Both the position numbers and the translations under genes were made by a program. The notes under the pieces were generated by a model. The model was given only the letters and a program-made list of their open reading frames with translations. It was not told the DNA's origin and made no database searches. This document shows, in pieces, positions 49,230-57,242 of a DNA stretch of 64,000 nucleotides; the stretch's first letter is position 1, and each line of letters starts with the position of its first letter. Where the stretch lies: NCBI GenBank assembly GCA_900764925.1, contig CAAFPW010000066.1, forward strand, positions 1 through 64,000. Direction: 5' to 3'. The DNA comes from Fusobacteriaceae bacterium. GTDB lineage: Bacteria; Fusobacteriota; Fusobacteriia; Fusobacteriales; Fusobacteriaceae.

Positions 49230-49258
49230 ATTATACCAAATTTTCCAAATTCTCACAA
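49230..49258 (-). promoter_or_regulatory. Promoter of codBA
   Basis: A perfect TATAAT (49235-49230) with an upstream TGG (extended -10) lies 17 bases from TTGTGA (49258-49253). The leader of about 60 bases contains the hairpin GAGCAAA-GGGAG-TTTGCTC (49199-49181). Confidence 0.65.
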
Positions 49259-49281
49259 GATAATTTCAAATATACAAAAAT

Positions 49282-49319
49282 AACTCAAGAATGACCTCTT
49301 TCTTAGCCATTCTTGAGTT
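49282..49319 (-). terminator. Terminator of the sugar-uptake operon
   Basis: A perfect 12-bp stem AACTCAAGAATG/CATTCTTGAGTT has a 14-base loop and is followed on the minus strand by ATTTTTG. It lies 30 bases past the stop of the Gfo/Idh/MocA gene at 49350 and just ahead of the codBA promoter. Confidence 0.88.
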
Positions 49320-49349
49320 TGTACCCCATATAATAAACTTCTTAAAATA

Positions 49350-50387
49350 TTAGATTTCTATCTCTTTTTTTTCCTCAATAGATTTCATTAGAGCATTAAC
49401 TATCTTAATAGATTCTACTCCATCATTGGCATCAACTGGAGGCAGAGATTTATTCTTGATACATTCAACAAAGGCATCAATAACTCCACTCTTAGTTTGA
49501 TTGTCATTAGTTTGAATTCTTTCCACTTCAAAATTGATAATCTCTCCATCTAATCCAATTATTTTTATCTGATACTTAGGCTCATTATATATTTTTATAA
49601 TTCCCTTTTCAAGATAGATAATAGTTGAGTTATCCTCTTCTCCATAGTAAGTCCAACTAAATATTCCTACCCCAATAGCTCCACTCTTCATTTTTAAATT
49701 ACATACAGCATTGTCATAGACTTCAATTGGAGTTCCATCTTCAAAAGTTTTATGAACTACTCCTCCCATTCCAGATACAGATACAAATTCATCTCCAGTT
49801 AAGAATCTTATCAGATCCAATTTATGAACTCCTAAATCTCCAACTACTCCATACTCACATCTATCCTTTTTAAAGAACCAAGTATTTTTAGATTTACTCT
49901 CTGTCCAGCTCTCTGGTCCCCCATGTCCAAATGTTGTTCTAAAAGACAAAACTTTTCCATACTTTCCACTGGCTATTATCTCTTTTACTTTCTGATGAGC
50001 CTTTGTAAATCTCTGATTGTGGTCAAGCATAAAAATAACTCCACTCTCTTTCTGTTGCTTAGCTATTTTTTCAGCTTCCTCCAAACTTTTCCCCATAGGT
50101 TTTTCACAAAGAACATGTTTTCCCCTTTTCATAGCCTCTATTGAGAATACCACATGCATATCATTAGGAGAGCAGTCACTAATCGCATCTATACTCTCAT
50201 CTTCTAATATATCCATATAGTTCTCCACAGCTTTTCCACCAAACATCTCAGTCATAAGTTTGGCTCTCTCAATATTTATATCATAAAAAGCTGCTATCTC
50301 CACATCTGGATTTGCTAAATATTCAGGAGCATGTCTTTTCTCTGTTATTGAACCACAACCAATTATTCCAACTCTTATCTTTTCCAT
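49350..50387 (-). CDS. Gfo/Idh/MocA-family oxidoreductase (operon-encoded)
   Basis: This is a probable NAD(P)-dependent sugar or cyclitol dehydrogenase of 345 residues. The N-terminal Rossmann fold shows VGIIGCGSITEKRHAPEY. The family signature CEKPMGKSLEEAEK is near residues 94-107. The C-terminal alpha/beta domain carries GVVGDLGVHKLDLIRFLTGD with the expected catalytic-region Asp and His. AGGAGGAGAG precedes the ATG, 9 bases after the TIM-barrel gene. It is the last gene of the LacI-regulated uptake module. Pairing with a TIM-barrel isomerase-like protein recalls inositol and keto-sugar pathways; the substrate cannot be named. Confidence 0.88.
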   Translation of the reverse strand: MEKIRVGIIGCGSITEKRHAPEYLANPDVEIAAFYDINIERAKLMTEMFGGKAVENYMDILEDESIDAISDCSPNDMHVVFSIEAMKRGKHVLCEKPMGKSLEEAEKIAKQQKESGVIFMLDHNQRFTKAHQKVKEIIASGKYGKVLSFRTTFGHGGPESWTESKSKNTWFFKKDRCEYGVVGDLGVHKLDLIRFLTGDEFVSVSGMGGVVHKTFEDGTPIEVYDNAVCNLKMKSGAIGVGIFSWTYYGEEDNSTIIYLEKGIIKIYNEPKYQIKIIGLDGEIINFEVERIQTNDNQTKSGVIDAFVECIKNKSLPPVDANDGVESIKIVNALMKSIEEKKEIEI

Positions 50388-50396
50388 ACTCTCCTC

Positions 50397-51323
50397 CTAG
50401 ATTCTTGCCTTTAAAAAATTGTATCCTAACTCTAATCCCTCTTTTACTTTCTCTAAGGTATCTTGGTACTCTAAGTCCTCATGTTCTATAACTAGCTCAT
50501 CATCATAACCTATCTCTTTTAGTGTAGCTATGAACTTATCCCAATCTACATCTCCCTTTCCAGGCATTCTATGTCTCCAGAATCCTAAGTCCCAGTTATC
50601 TTTTCTTCCAAGTTGTTTTCCTAAGATACTAAAGTATTTCATCTTTTCAGGGAAAACCTCTGTATCCTTTGCATGAACTTGGAAAATCTTATCTTTATAC
50701 ACTCTTAGACACTCTATATAATCTATTCCCAACCAGATAAGATGTGATGGGTCATAGTTTAATCCAAAGTTATCATATGGCAATCTTTTAAACATCTCAT
50801 CCCAAAGTTCTGGAGAATAAGATATTGTTCCTGCCCAACCACTCTCATGCCAACCAGGCATAGAACAGTTTTCTATAATTATTCTTACCCCTTTCTCCTT
50901 TGCATAATCCAATATTGGTTTAAAAACTTTCTCCATCTCATCAAAGTTATCCTCTATTGAAAGAGTCATATCTCTTCCTATAAATGTTCCTACATTTTTT
51001 ACCCCTAAAAGTGCAGCAGCATCTATAACTTTTAAAAGATGGGTATTATACTCTCTTCTCTTTTCTCTATCATTGTCTAAGTTATTGTCATAGTAAGCAA
51101 GTGTAGCTATACTCATATTTTTCTCTTTTAAGAAATTATTCAATTTTTCTGCCTCTTCCACAGTTAGATTCTCTACATCAATATCACTTCCTGAATAATC
51201 TCTTGTATTTTTTCTAGGCCAGCATGAAACTTCAAGAGTTTCAAATCCTATCTTTGAAGCCCACTCTATCTTCTCATAAATTGATATATCTCCCATTATT
51301 CCAGTTAAAAACCCCAATTTCAT
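50397..51323 (-). CDS. Xylose isomerase-like TIM-barrel protein (sugar phosphate isomerase/epimerase family)
   Basis: The predicted fold is an AP_endonuc_2 TIM barrel. The start at 51323 (MKLGFLTGIMGD) has AGGTGA six bases upstream; a GTG three codons earlier at 51332 is possible but has a weaker site. Metal-site type residues occur in VRIIIENCSM (Glu), LNYDPSHLIWLGID (Asp, His), FQVHAKDTEV (His, Asp) and DELVIEHED (Glu), the usual divalent metal quartet of IolE/IolI/isomerase-type enzymes. Length is 308 residues. It sits between the permease and the dehydrogenase, which suggests an isomerase or dehydratase acting with the dehydrogenase on the imported substrate. Confidence 0.87.
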   Translation of the reverse strand: MKLGFLTGIMGDISIYEKIEWASKIGFETLEVSCWPRKNTRDYSGSDIDVENLTVEEAEKLNNFLKEKNMSIATLAYYDNNLDNDREKRREYNTHLLKVIDAAALLGVKNVGTFIGRDMTLSIEDNFDEMEKVFKPILDYAKEKGVRIIIENCSMPGWHESGWAGTISYSPELWDEMFKRLPYDNFGLNYDPSHLIWLGIDYIECLRVYKDKIFQVHAKDTEVFPEKMKYFSILGKQLGRKDNWDLGFWRHRMPGKGDVDWDKFIATLKEIGYDDELVIEHEDLEYQDTLEKVKEGLELGYNFLKARI

Positions 51324-51341
51324 CTCTATCACCTACTCAAT

Positions 51342-52295
51342 TTAATCATTTTTTCTCTTACTTTGGAAAATTACTGCCAAAATAATAATTATACCTTTTA
51401 CAAGTCCTGATAAGAACGGCGGAATACGAGCAGCTATCAATATTCCCTCTATCATCTGTAACATTATAGCGCCAAGAAATGTTCCAAATATCTTTCCACG
51501 TCCACCACTCATAGAAGCTCCACCTATTGCAACAGCAGCTATGGCGTCTAATTCAAAAGACATACCCACATTGGCAGCTGTAATAGATGTAAGTCTAGAT
51601 GAAAGTAAAAATGAAGCTACTCCTGTTAAAAATCCTGTAAGGGTAAAACATAATGTCTTCACTCTATCTACATTTATTCCTGTCAAAAAAGCAGCATTCT
51701 CGTTGGATCCCACAGCATATACATAACGTCCAAACTTGGTGTATTTTACCATAAGTCCCACTAAAATTGCTATCAAAACAAATATTATAGCTAGATTTGG
51801 AATTCCCATCATCTTCCCAGCAGCTATCTTTCTAAAGCTCATCATTATCTTCATCTCTATATTGAAAGGTCCACCTTGTCCTAGTTGAACAATTATAGAC
51901 CTATAGGCACTCATTGTAGCCAATGTTACTATAAAAGGAGCCATCTTTCCTTTGGTTGTAATAAGTCCATTGATAGTTCCTAAAAAAGCACCAAAAGCCA
52001 TACAGAAAAGTAACATCACAAAGGCACTTTCACTACGATTTAGAACTACTACTCCCAATCCAGCTATAAGAGCACATTGAGAACCAACAGACAAATCTAT
52101 CTGTCCAGCTATAATTATCAATGTCATTCCTAGAGCTATTATCCCCTTAATTGAAGATTGTAACATAAGGGTAGATAGACTTGTCCAACTTAAAAAAGAA
52201 GGATTTATGATTGTTGCTATTATAACTAATGCTACGAATGAAAAAATAAAAGTATAGTTTGAATAGATATTTTTTAATGTTAAATTATTTTTCAT
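51342..52295 (-). CDS. Sugar ABC transporter permease (RbsC-like)
   Basis: This 317-residue inner-membrane permease is of the ribose/xylose/galactose (CUT2) type. It has 8-10 hydrophobic segments and family sequences such as GIIALGMTLIIIAGQIDLSVGSQCAL (about 50-75, given in part) and AIAAVAIGGASMSGGRGKIFGTFLGA (near 245), the latter including the loop that contacts the ATPase. The start overlaps the ATPase stop as ATGA and has GGAGGG upstream, so the two are coupled. Confidence 0.94.
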   Translation of the reverse strand: MKNNLTLKNIYSNYTFIFSFVALVIIATIINPSFLSWTSLSTLMLQSSIKGIIALGMTLIIIAGQIDLSVGSQCALIAGLGVVVLNRSESAFVMLLFCMAFGAFLGTINGLITTKGKMAPFIVTLATMSAYRSIIVQLGQGGPFNIEMKIMMSFRKIAAGKMMGIPNLAIIFVLIAILVGLMVKYTKFGRYVYAVGSNENAAFLTGINVDRVKTLCFTLTGFLTGVASFLLSSRLTSITAANVGMSFELDAIAAVAIGGASMSGGRGKIFGTFLGAIMLQMIEGILIAARIPPFLSGLVKGIIIILAVIFQSKRKND

Positions 52296-53788
52296 ACTCT
52301 TCCCTCCAAATTTCCTCCAGTAGCATAGTACATTATTGTAGTTTCATCAAATTCATCCCTCAAAAGCTGATGATTAATCTCTCCCTTATACATAACAAAA
52401 CATCTATCTGCTACCTTATAAATTTCTGGATACTCTGAACTAAATAAAAGTATCCCTTTTCCTGATTTTGCAAGCTCATTTATTATCTTGTAAATTTCAA
52501 ACTTTGCCCCCACATCTATTCCTTGAGTTGGGTTATCCAAAATTATTATATCTGTATCCAACTCTAAACAACGGCTGATTATTATCTTCTGTTGATTCCC
52601 ACCAGAAAGTGAGGTTATATAATCATCATAGTGTCCAATCTTTGTGGACATCTCCTTTTTCCTAATCTCAAATCTTTTTAACTCCTCCTCTTCAGAGATA
52701 AAAAGTTTTTTATGTTTAGCCACAAAACGTCCCATTGAAAAATTTTCCAAGATACTTAAATCCTTTATAATAGAACGTTCCTTCCTATTTCTCTGTACCA
52801 TCCCTATTCCAGATTGTACTGTGTCTTTTATATTTTTATAGGAAAGTTTTTTTCCATTTACACTCACTTCTCCACTATCTAATCTATATACTCCATAGAG
52901 AGCTTCAGCTAAATAATCTCTTCCATCCCCATGTAATCCTGTTATTGCTATTACCTCTCCCCTATGCAAATCAAAGGATATATTTTTAAACTTATGAGCT
53001 ATTGAGATATTATCAACCTTCATTAAAACTGTGTCTGATATTTTCTCTTTTTTTATGACCTCATCGTTTATCTTCTTTCCTACTAAAAGCTCTGTGGCTC
53101 TTTTCTCATCAATATCTTTAAAATATCCACTCTCTATATATGCTCCATCTCTAAGTACAGTATATCTATCACAAATACTAAAAAGTTCTGGCATCTTGTG
53201 AGAAATATATATCATACTTACCCCGCTAGCTTTTAGCTTTCTCATTATCTCAAATAAAATTTCTATCTCTTTATTTGTCAAAGCCGTAGTTGGTTCATCC
53301 ATAATTATTAATTTGGCATCAAAAAGGAGTGCTTTGGCTATCTCTACCATCTGCTTTCTCGAAGTTTCTAAGCTCCCCACCTCCATGAGTGGGTCTATAT
53401 CTAAACTCATTCTCTCCAATACCTCTTTAGACTTTTCTATCATGAGTTTTTTATTTAAAATTCCTAAGTGTGTAGTTAACTCTTCCCCTAAGAATAGATT
53501 CTCATACACAGTTAAATCATTTACTAGATTCAACTCTTGGTGTATAAATCTTATTCCTAGTTTCTGTGTTTTTTTAGTAGTGAGATTCTCCAACTTATTA
53601 CCATTGAAGTAGATTTCTCCCTCATTTTGTGAAAAAGTCCCAGCTAAGATATTCATAAGTGTAGATTTTCCTGCTCCATTTTCTCCTAATAATCCATGTA
53701 TTTCCCCTTTATTCACTTTTAATGAAACCTCTTTTAGAGCTTTTACAGGACCAAAATATTTAGATATATTCTTCATCTCTAAAAGCAT
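52292..53788 (-). CDS. Sugar ABC transporter ATP-binding protein (CUT2, duplicated domain)
   Basis: This is a 498-residue protein with two fused nucleotide-binding domains, as in RbsA/MglA. The start at 53788 has GGAGG five bases upstream; the frame reaches 53821 without a site. Domain 1 has Walker A GLLGENGAGKSTLMNI, the Q-loop region FIHQELNLV and Walker B LIIMDEPTTAL. Domain 2 has a degenerate Walker A (AITGLHGDGRDYLAEAL), signature SGGNQQKIIISRCL and Walker B IIILDNPTQGIDVG. A degenerate second Walker A is usual in this family. It should form the transporter with the adjacent permease and binding protein. Confidence 0.94.
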   Translation of the reverse strand: MLLEMKNISKYFGPVKALKEVSLKVNKGEIHGLLGENGAGKSTLMNILAGTFSQNEGEIYFNGNKLENLTTKKTQKLGIRFIHQELNLVNDLTVYENLFLGEELTTHLGILNKKLMIEKSKEVLERMSLDIDPLMEVGSLETSRKQMVEIAKALLFDAKLIIMDEPTTALTNKEIEILFEIMRKLKASGVSMIYISHKMPELFSICDRYTVLRDGAYIESGYFKDIDEKRATELLVGKKINDEVIKKEKISDTVLMKVDNISIAHKFKNISFDLHRGEVIAITGLHGDGRDYLAEALYGVYRLDSGEVSVNGKKLSYKNIKDTVQSGIGMVQRNRKERSIIKDLSILENFSMGRFVAKHKKLFISEEEELKRFEIRKKEMSTKIGHYDDYITSLSGGNQQKIIISRCLELDTDIIILDNPTQGIDVGAKFEIYKIINELAKSGKGILLFSSEYPEIYKVADRCFVMYKGEINHQLLRDEFDETTIMYYATGGNLEGRV

Positions 53789-53809
53789 ACTGACCTCCTT
53801 TTTGATAAA

Positions 53810-53830
53810 TGAGAGGGACAAGCCCTCTCA
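53810..53830 (-). promoter_or_regulatory. Intercistronic hairpin between binding-protein and ATPase genes
   Basis: The stem TGAGAGGG/CCCTCTCA around a 5-base loop begins a few bases past the binding-protein stop, with no long T run after it. Such hairpins commonly protect the upstream part of the message and keep binding protein in excess over the membrane parts. Confidence 0.6.
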
Positions 53831-53836
53831 CTCTAT

Positions 53837-54835
53837 CTAAATTCCACTTTCATATCTTATTTTCCAATCGTCACTTTCCATGTACTCTTTGTAGTTATTG
53901 TTATCAATTATTCTAGTAGGAATTAAATATAATCCATCAAACTCTTTACCATCTAAGATTTCTGCTCCCATTTTTACAGCATCTCTTACCATTACAGGTG
54001 AGAAAAGAGAAGTAACTTGGTCGATTCCTAACTCTTGTTTGTAGATATCAAAAGTTTCAATGTTTTCTCTTCTTCCTCCTACACCAGTTACTAATCTGAT
54101 ATCAAGTTTAGCAGGTCCTTGATAGTTCATTATAGCATCTATAACACCTAACATAGGTTCATCATCATGAGTGAATACAGCTTTTATACTTTCAGCTTCC
54201 TCTTTACTTACTGAGTTTAAGAAAGTTTCCATTTGTTCTTGAGCTTTTGCTCTTTGCCAGTCTGTACTAAATTGTTGAACTATTTTTATATTTTTATCAG
54301 CTACTCTAGCAAATCCTTCTGAACGTTGTTGAGGAACTGTTGAGTTATCTCCTTTAAACTCTATAATATTTACAGGTCCTTTTTTCAAATCTTCAGCAAA
54401 ATAGTTACTGATATATCTTCCTAAATCCTCTCCAACTGTGTAGTTATCTCCCATTATTTCAGCAGTAGGTTTAAATCCTTCTATTAGACGGTCATATATA
54501 ATCAAAGGAATTTTTGCTTCCATAACTTTCATAGCCCCTGATCTCAATTCATTTCCGTTGTGTGGCCATAAAACTATACAATCTACTTTTTCATTTATTA
54601 AAGTATCCAATTGGTTATTTTGCTCAGAAGCTTCAGCAGAAGTTAAGAATTTATATTCAAATCCATATTGTTTTGAATACTCTTCAGCAGCAGCTTTAGC
54701 GTGTTTTATACTCTCCCCAGTAAATCCATGTGTAGCATTTGGCATAACAATTCCTAAAACTTTTCCTCCTGCACTTGCAAAAGCAGCAACACTTAGTAAC
54801 ATAACCCCTAGTAATAGTTTAAAAAATTTCTTCAT
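53837..54835 (-). CDS. Sugar ABC transporter substrate-binding protein
   Basis: This 332-residue periplasmic binding protein is of the ribose/galactose/xylose type (peripla_BP_4 fold). Residues 1-22 are a signal peptide (MKKFFKLLLGVMLLSVAAFA, cut near SA-GGK). No lipobox Cys is present, so it should be soluble in the periplasm. Fold features include VLGIVMPNATHGFTGESIKHA, DTLINEKVDCIVLWPHNG, IPLIIYDRLI and AVFTHDDEPMLGVIDAI. AAAGGGGGG precedes the ATG. It opens the structural part of the operon, 85 bases after lacI. The ligand is not identifiable from sequence alone. Confidence 0.93.
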   Translation of the reverse strand: MKKFFKLLLGVMLLSVAAFASAGGKVLGIVMPNATHGFTGESIKHAKAAAEEYSKQYGFEYKFLTSAEASEQNNQLDTLINEKVDCIVLWPHNGNELRSGAMKVMEAKIPLIIYDRLIEGFKPTAEIMGDNYTVGEDLGRYISNYFAEDLKKGPVNIIEFKGDNSTVPQQRSEGFARVADKNIKIVQQFSTDWQRAKAQEQMETFLNSVSKEEAESIKAVFTHDDEPMLGVIDAIMNYQGPAKLDIRLVTGVGGRRENIETFDIYKQELGIDQVTSLFSPVMVRDAVKMGAEILDGKEFDGLYLIPTRIIDNNNYKEYMESDDWKIRYESGI

Positions 54836-54920
54836 ATTAAAATACCCCCCTTTATATTTTTAAAATAGAGTAAACCCTATTTATTAAACATATTTAGAGT
54901 AAGTTTTCTGTAAAAATTTT

Positions 54921-55919
54921 CTAGTTCGTACTCCCTCTTACTATTAATTCATAATCTAAAATTATCTTCTTAGGTTTATCCTTTTCATCTTCAATTATAT
55001 TGAGTAGACACTTTACTGATTCAGCTCCCAACTCATAGCATGGTTGAGATATCGTAGTCAGTGCTGGTGTAGTAAATAGAGAAAAATCTATGTTATCAAA
55101 TCCTACTACAGCTACCTCTTTGGGAATAGAGATATTTTTCTCATTGAGAGCCTTTATTATCCCTATTGCCAATATATCAGATACAGCAAAAATTCCCATT
55201 TCCTCTATCTCTCTATTATTTAAAATAATATTCGTCTGTTTAAAAGCCTCTTTTATAGAAAGCTCATCTAAAATAATCTCATTTTCTGGTAAAAACTCTA
55301 TTCCATTATCTTTCAAAGCTTCTAAAAATCCCTCTCTTCTCAGTTGAGAATAGGTTAAATCCTCTGCCATTCTAAATAGTATCAGATTTTTTTTCCCTAT
55401 TGAGATCAGATGGTTTGTAGCATCATAAGCTGCTTTTTTATGATCAATTGTTATATAGGAAAGATTATTAGTTTCAATATATTCACTACATTGAACTATT
55501 TTTCTATATAACTCTTCACTATTTATCTTTTTTAAAATTTTTTCCCTCTCTATCTTTTCTAAAAGAATTACTCCATCTACAAGTTTTCTATTGAGTAGAG
55601 TGAGATAATCTAAAGATTGTTCTTCATAGAAGTAACTACTTCCAAGTATTATATTGTAATTGTGTTTTCTAGCTGTAAATTCGATTCCCTTTAAGATTGT
55701 AGAATAGTATGGATTAGCAATTTCAGGAATGAGGACAAGTATCATATTACTCTTAGTACGTTGTAAATTACTTGCCATGAAATTAGGTGTATAGTTTAGT
55801 TTTTTTATAGCTTCCTCCACTTTTTTCTGAGTTTCTAGTTTTACTTTTTTTCCATTGATTACTCTTGAAACTGTGGCTAAGGAAACTCCAGCATATTTAG
55901 CAACGTCATTTATTTTCAT
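54921..55919 (-). CDS. LacI-family transcriptional regulator of the sugar module
   Basis: A 332-residue repressor with the typical N-terminal helix-turn-helix and hinge helix (MKINDVAKYAGVSLATVSRV, then KLNYTPNFMASNLQRTKS) and a periplasmic-binding-like ligand domain. The ligand domain shows MILVLIPEIANPYYSTILKG and EVAVVGFDNIDFSLFTTPAL. GTGAGGT precedes the ATG. It lies upstream of and in line with the transporter genes and may be co-transcribed with them. Two identical palindromic operators flank its promoter, indicating autoregulation; its inducer is probably the imported sugar or a product. Confidence 0.94.
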   Translation of the reverse strand: MKINDVAKYAGVSLATVSRVINGKKVKLETQKKVEEAIKKLNYTPNFMASNLQRTKSNMILVLIPEIANPYYSTILKGIEFTARKHNYNIILGSSYFYEEQSLDYLTLLNRKLVDGVILLEKIEREKILKKINSEELYRKIVQCSEYIETNNLSYITIDHKKAAYDATNHLISIGKKNLILFRMAEDLTYSQLRREGFLEALKDNGIEFLPENEIILDELSIKEAFKQTNIILNNREIEEMGIFAVSDILAIGIIKALNEKNISIPKEVAVVGFDNIDFSLFTTPALTTISQPCYELGAESVKCLLNIIEDEKDKPKKIILDYELIVRGSTN

Positions 55920-55939
55920 AAGATGTACCTCACTTTTTT

Positions 55940-55949
55940 AAAACGTTTT
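55940..55949. promoter_or_regulatory. LacI-type operator, promoter-proximal
   Basis: The palindrome AAAACGTTTT sits in the minus-strand context AGAAAACGTTTTAA, with the central CG typical of LacI-family sites. It lies 21-30 bases beyond the predicted transcription start, so bound repressor would block elongation. Confidence 0.75.
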
Positions 55950-55976
55950 CTAAAATATTCTTATGTTTTCAATTTG

Positions 55977-56005
55977 ATTATAGCTCTATTTTTTTTAAAA
56001 GTCAA
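55977..56005 (-). promoter_or_regulatory. Promoter of the lacI-sugar operon
   Basis: TTGACT (56005-56000) and a perfect TATAAT (55982-55977) are separated by 17 bases, a near-consensus sigma70 promoter. It lies between the two operator palindromes. No comparably good promoter is seen in the 85 bases between lacI and the binding-protein gene, so it probably serves the whole module. Confidence 0.85.
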
Positions 56006-56068
56006 TAGTATCAAGACATTTTTTTCTATATAAAAACATATTTATAAAAATTATTGAATTTATTTTTG

Positions 56069-56078
56069 AAAACGTTTT
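56069..56078. promoter_or_regulatory. LacI-type operator, distal
   Basis: A second AAAACGTTTT in the context TGAAAACGTTTTAT lies 129 bases centre to centre from the proximal site, upstream of the -35. The pair would allow repression by DNA looping. Confidence 0.65.
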
Positions 56079-56091
56079 ATATTTTGTAAAT

Positions 56092-56117
56092 AAAAAATCT
56101 TCCTAATTAAAGGAAGA
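56092..56117 (-). terminator. Terminator of the second Gfo/Idh/MocA gene
   Basis: On the minus strand the stem TCTTCCT/AGGAAGA around a 6-base loop is followed by TTTTTTATTT. It lies 28 bases past the stop at 56146 and separates that gene from the lacI operon. Confidence 0.85.
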
Positions 56118-56145
56118 CTTTTAAATGATATTATTTTTTATTTTA

Positions 56146-57126
56146 TTATAGCCCTTCACAAGGAAATTTCATTCCCCATTGTTTACGGATACTATCCATT
56201 ACATTCATCACTTTCAGAGTTATCTCATGCGGCATCTCTTCACACTCTAACTTACCATTTTTCATGGCTTCATAAGATGATAAAACCTCATACTCATATC
56301 CTGTTATCTGTTTTGGTATCTCATAAGTTTTTACTAATCTATGCTCCTTATCAAATTGCTCTATCTTCTCTGGATTGTTGATATTTGTAATAGCTAAATA
56401 CCCCTCTTCTCCATAGATATATCCCATTCTATCTGTTGCTGTAAGCATTGTAGCATGTAAAGTTGCCATCTTTCCACCTTCCCAGAATAGAGTTATACTA
56501 TCTGTGAAGTCTATCCCCTCTGGTGAAAATGTAGCATATGCTTGTATATCCTTTACTTCATCTCCAAATACCATCATTGAGAAGTTTATAGGATAAACTC
56601 CCAAGTCTAATAATGCTCCTCCAGCTAGTTCTGGTTTTCTCATTCTCTCTACATTTTTTATTGGGTAACCTAAGTTAGCTTGAATAGTGTGTACCTCTCC
56701 TAGCTCTCCAGATTTTATAATTCCATTTATTATCTCTCTTGATGGCATATATCTTGTCCAGATTGCCTCTGTTATAAATATATTTTTCTCCTTAGCTAAT
56801 CTAAATAACTCTCTAGCTTGTTCTTCATTTACAGTAAAAGCTTTTTCACAAAGAATATTTTTCCCATTCTCTATACAAAGTTTTGCATGTGCATAGTGAT
56901 GAGAGTGTGGAGTAGCTATATAGATTAAATCTATATTTTCATCCTTTACTAGTTCTTCATAACTTCCATAAGCTTTAGAAAGATTATACTCCTTTGCGAA
57001 CTCTTCAGCTCTCTCCTTATCCCTTGCCCCTATTGCATATAATTCTATCTCACTATGACCCATTCCTACTATCGTTTTTGCCATTATGTGAGCTATATAT
57101 CCTGCCCCTAGTATTGCTACTTTCAT
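56146..57126 (-). CDS. Gfo/Idh/MocA-family oxidoreductase (dihydrodiol dehydrogenase-like)
   Basis: This 326-residue NAD(P)-dependent dehydrogenase has the Rossmann start VAILGAGYIAHIMAKTI and signature NILCEKAFTVNEEQA near residue 88-102. EAIWTRYMPSREIINGII and GGALLDLGVYPINFSMMVFG place it nearer the dimeric dihydrodiol dehydrogenase/xylose dehydrogenase branch than the operon-encoded paralogue at 49350. GGAGG lies seven bases before the ATG. It is monocistronic, with its own terminator. A sugar substrate is likely but unknown. Closeness to the sugar module may be functional, though it is not in that transcript. Confidence 0.9.
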   Translation of the reverse strand: MKVAILGAGYIAHIMAKTIVGMGHSEIELYAIGARDKERAEEFAKEYNLSKAYGSYEELVKDENIDLIYIATPHSHHYAHAKLCIENGKNILCEKAFTVNEEQARELFRLAKEKNIFITEAIWTRYMPSREIINGIIKSGELGEVHTIQANLGYPIKNVERMRKPELAGGALLDLGVYPINFSMMVFGDEVKDIQAYATFSPEGIDFTDSITLFWEGGKMATLHATMLTATDRMGYIYGEEGYLAITNINNPEKIEQFDKEHRLVKTYEIPKQITGYEYEVLSSYEAMKNGKLECEEMPHEITLKVMNVMDSIRKQWGMKFPCEGL

Positions 57127-57166
57127 TTATGTACCTCCAGATATTTTTATAAGTTTTACATTTCAT

Positions 57167-57180
57167 ATTTTACCATATTT
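57167..57180 (-). promoter_or_regulatory. Extended -10 promoter for the second Gfo/Idh/MocA gene
   Basis: The minus strand reads AAATATGGTAAAAT, with TAAAAT as -10 preceded by TGG (extended -10), about 40 bases before the start codon. No good -35 is seen. The same 14 bases occur ahead of the 770-residue membrane protein gene. Confidence 0.5.
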
Positions 57181-57200
57181 TCTATAATTAGAAAAATAAA

Positions 57201-57238
57201 AATAGAGCTACTACTTAAATTTTTATAGTAACTCTATT
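57201..57238 (-). terminator. Terminator after the AAA-ATPase/nuclease-like gene
   Basis: On the minus strand AATAGAGTTACTA pairs with TAGTAGCTCTATT (13 positions, one G-T type wobble) and is followed by TTTATTTTT. It starts five bases past the stop at 57243. Confidence 0.85.
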
Positions 57239-57242
57239 ATTT

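Noticed and set aside
54836..54920. Separate promoter or terminator between lacI and the binding-protein gene (TTTACA...TATGTT; AAATAG/CTATTT)
   Set aside because: Spacing and match are weak and the stem is only 6 bp, so neither could be supported.
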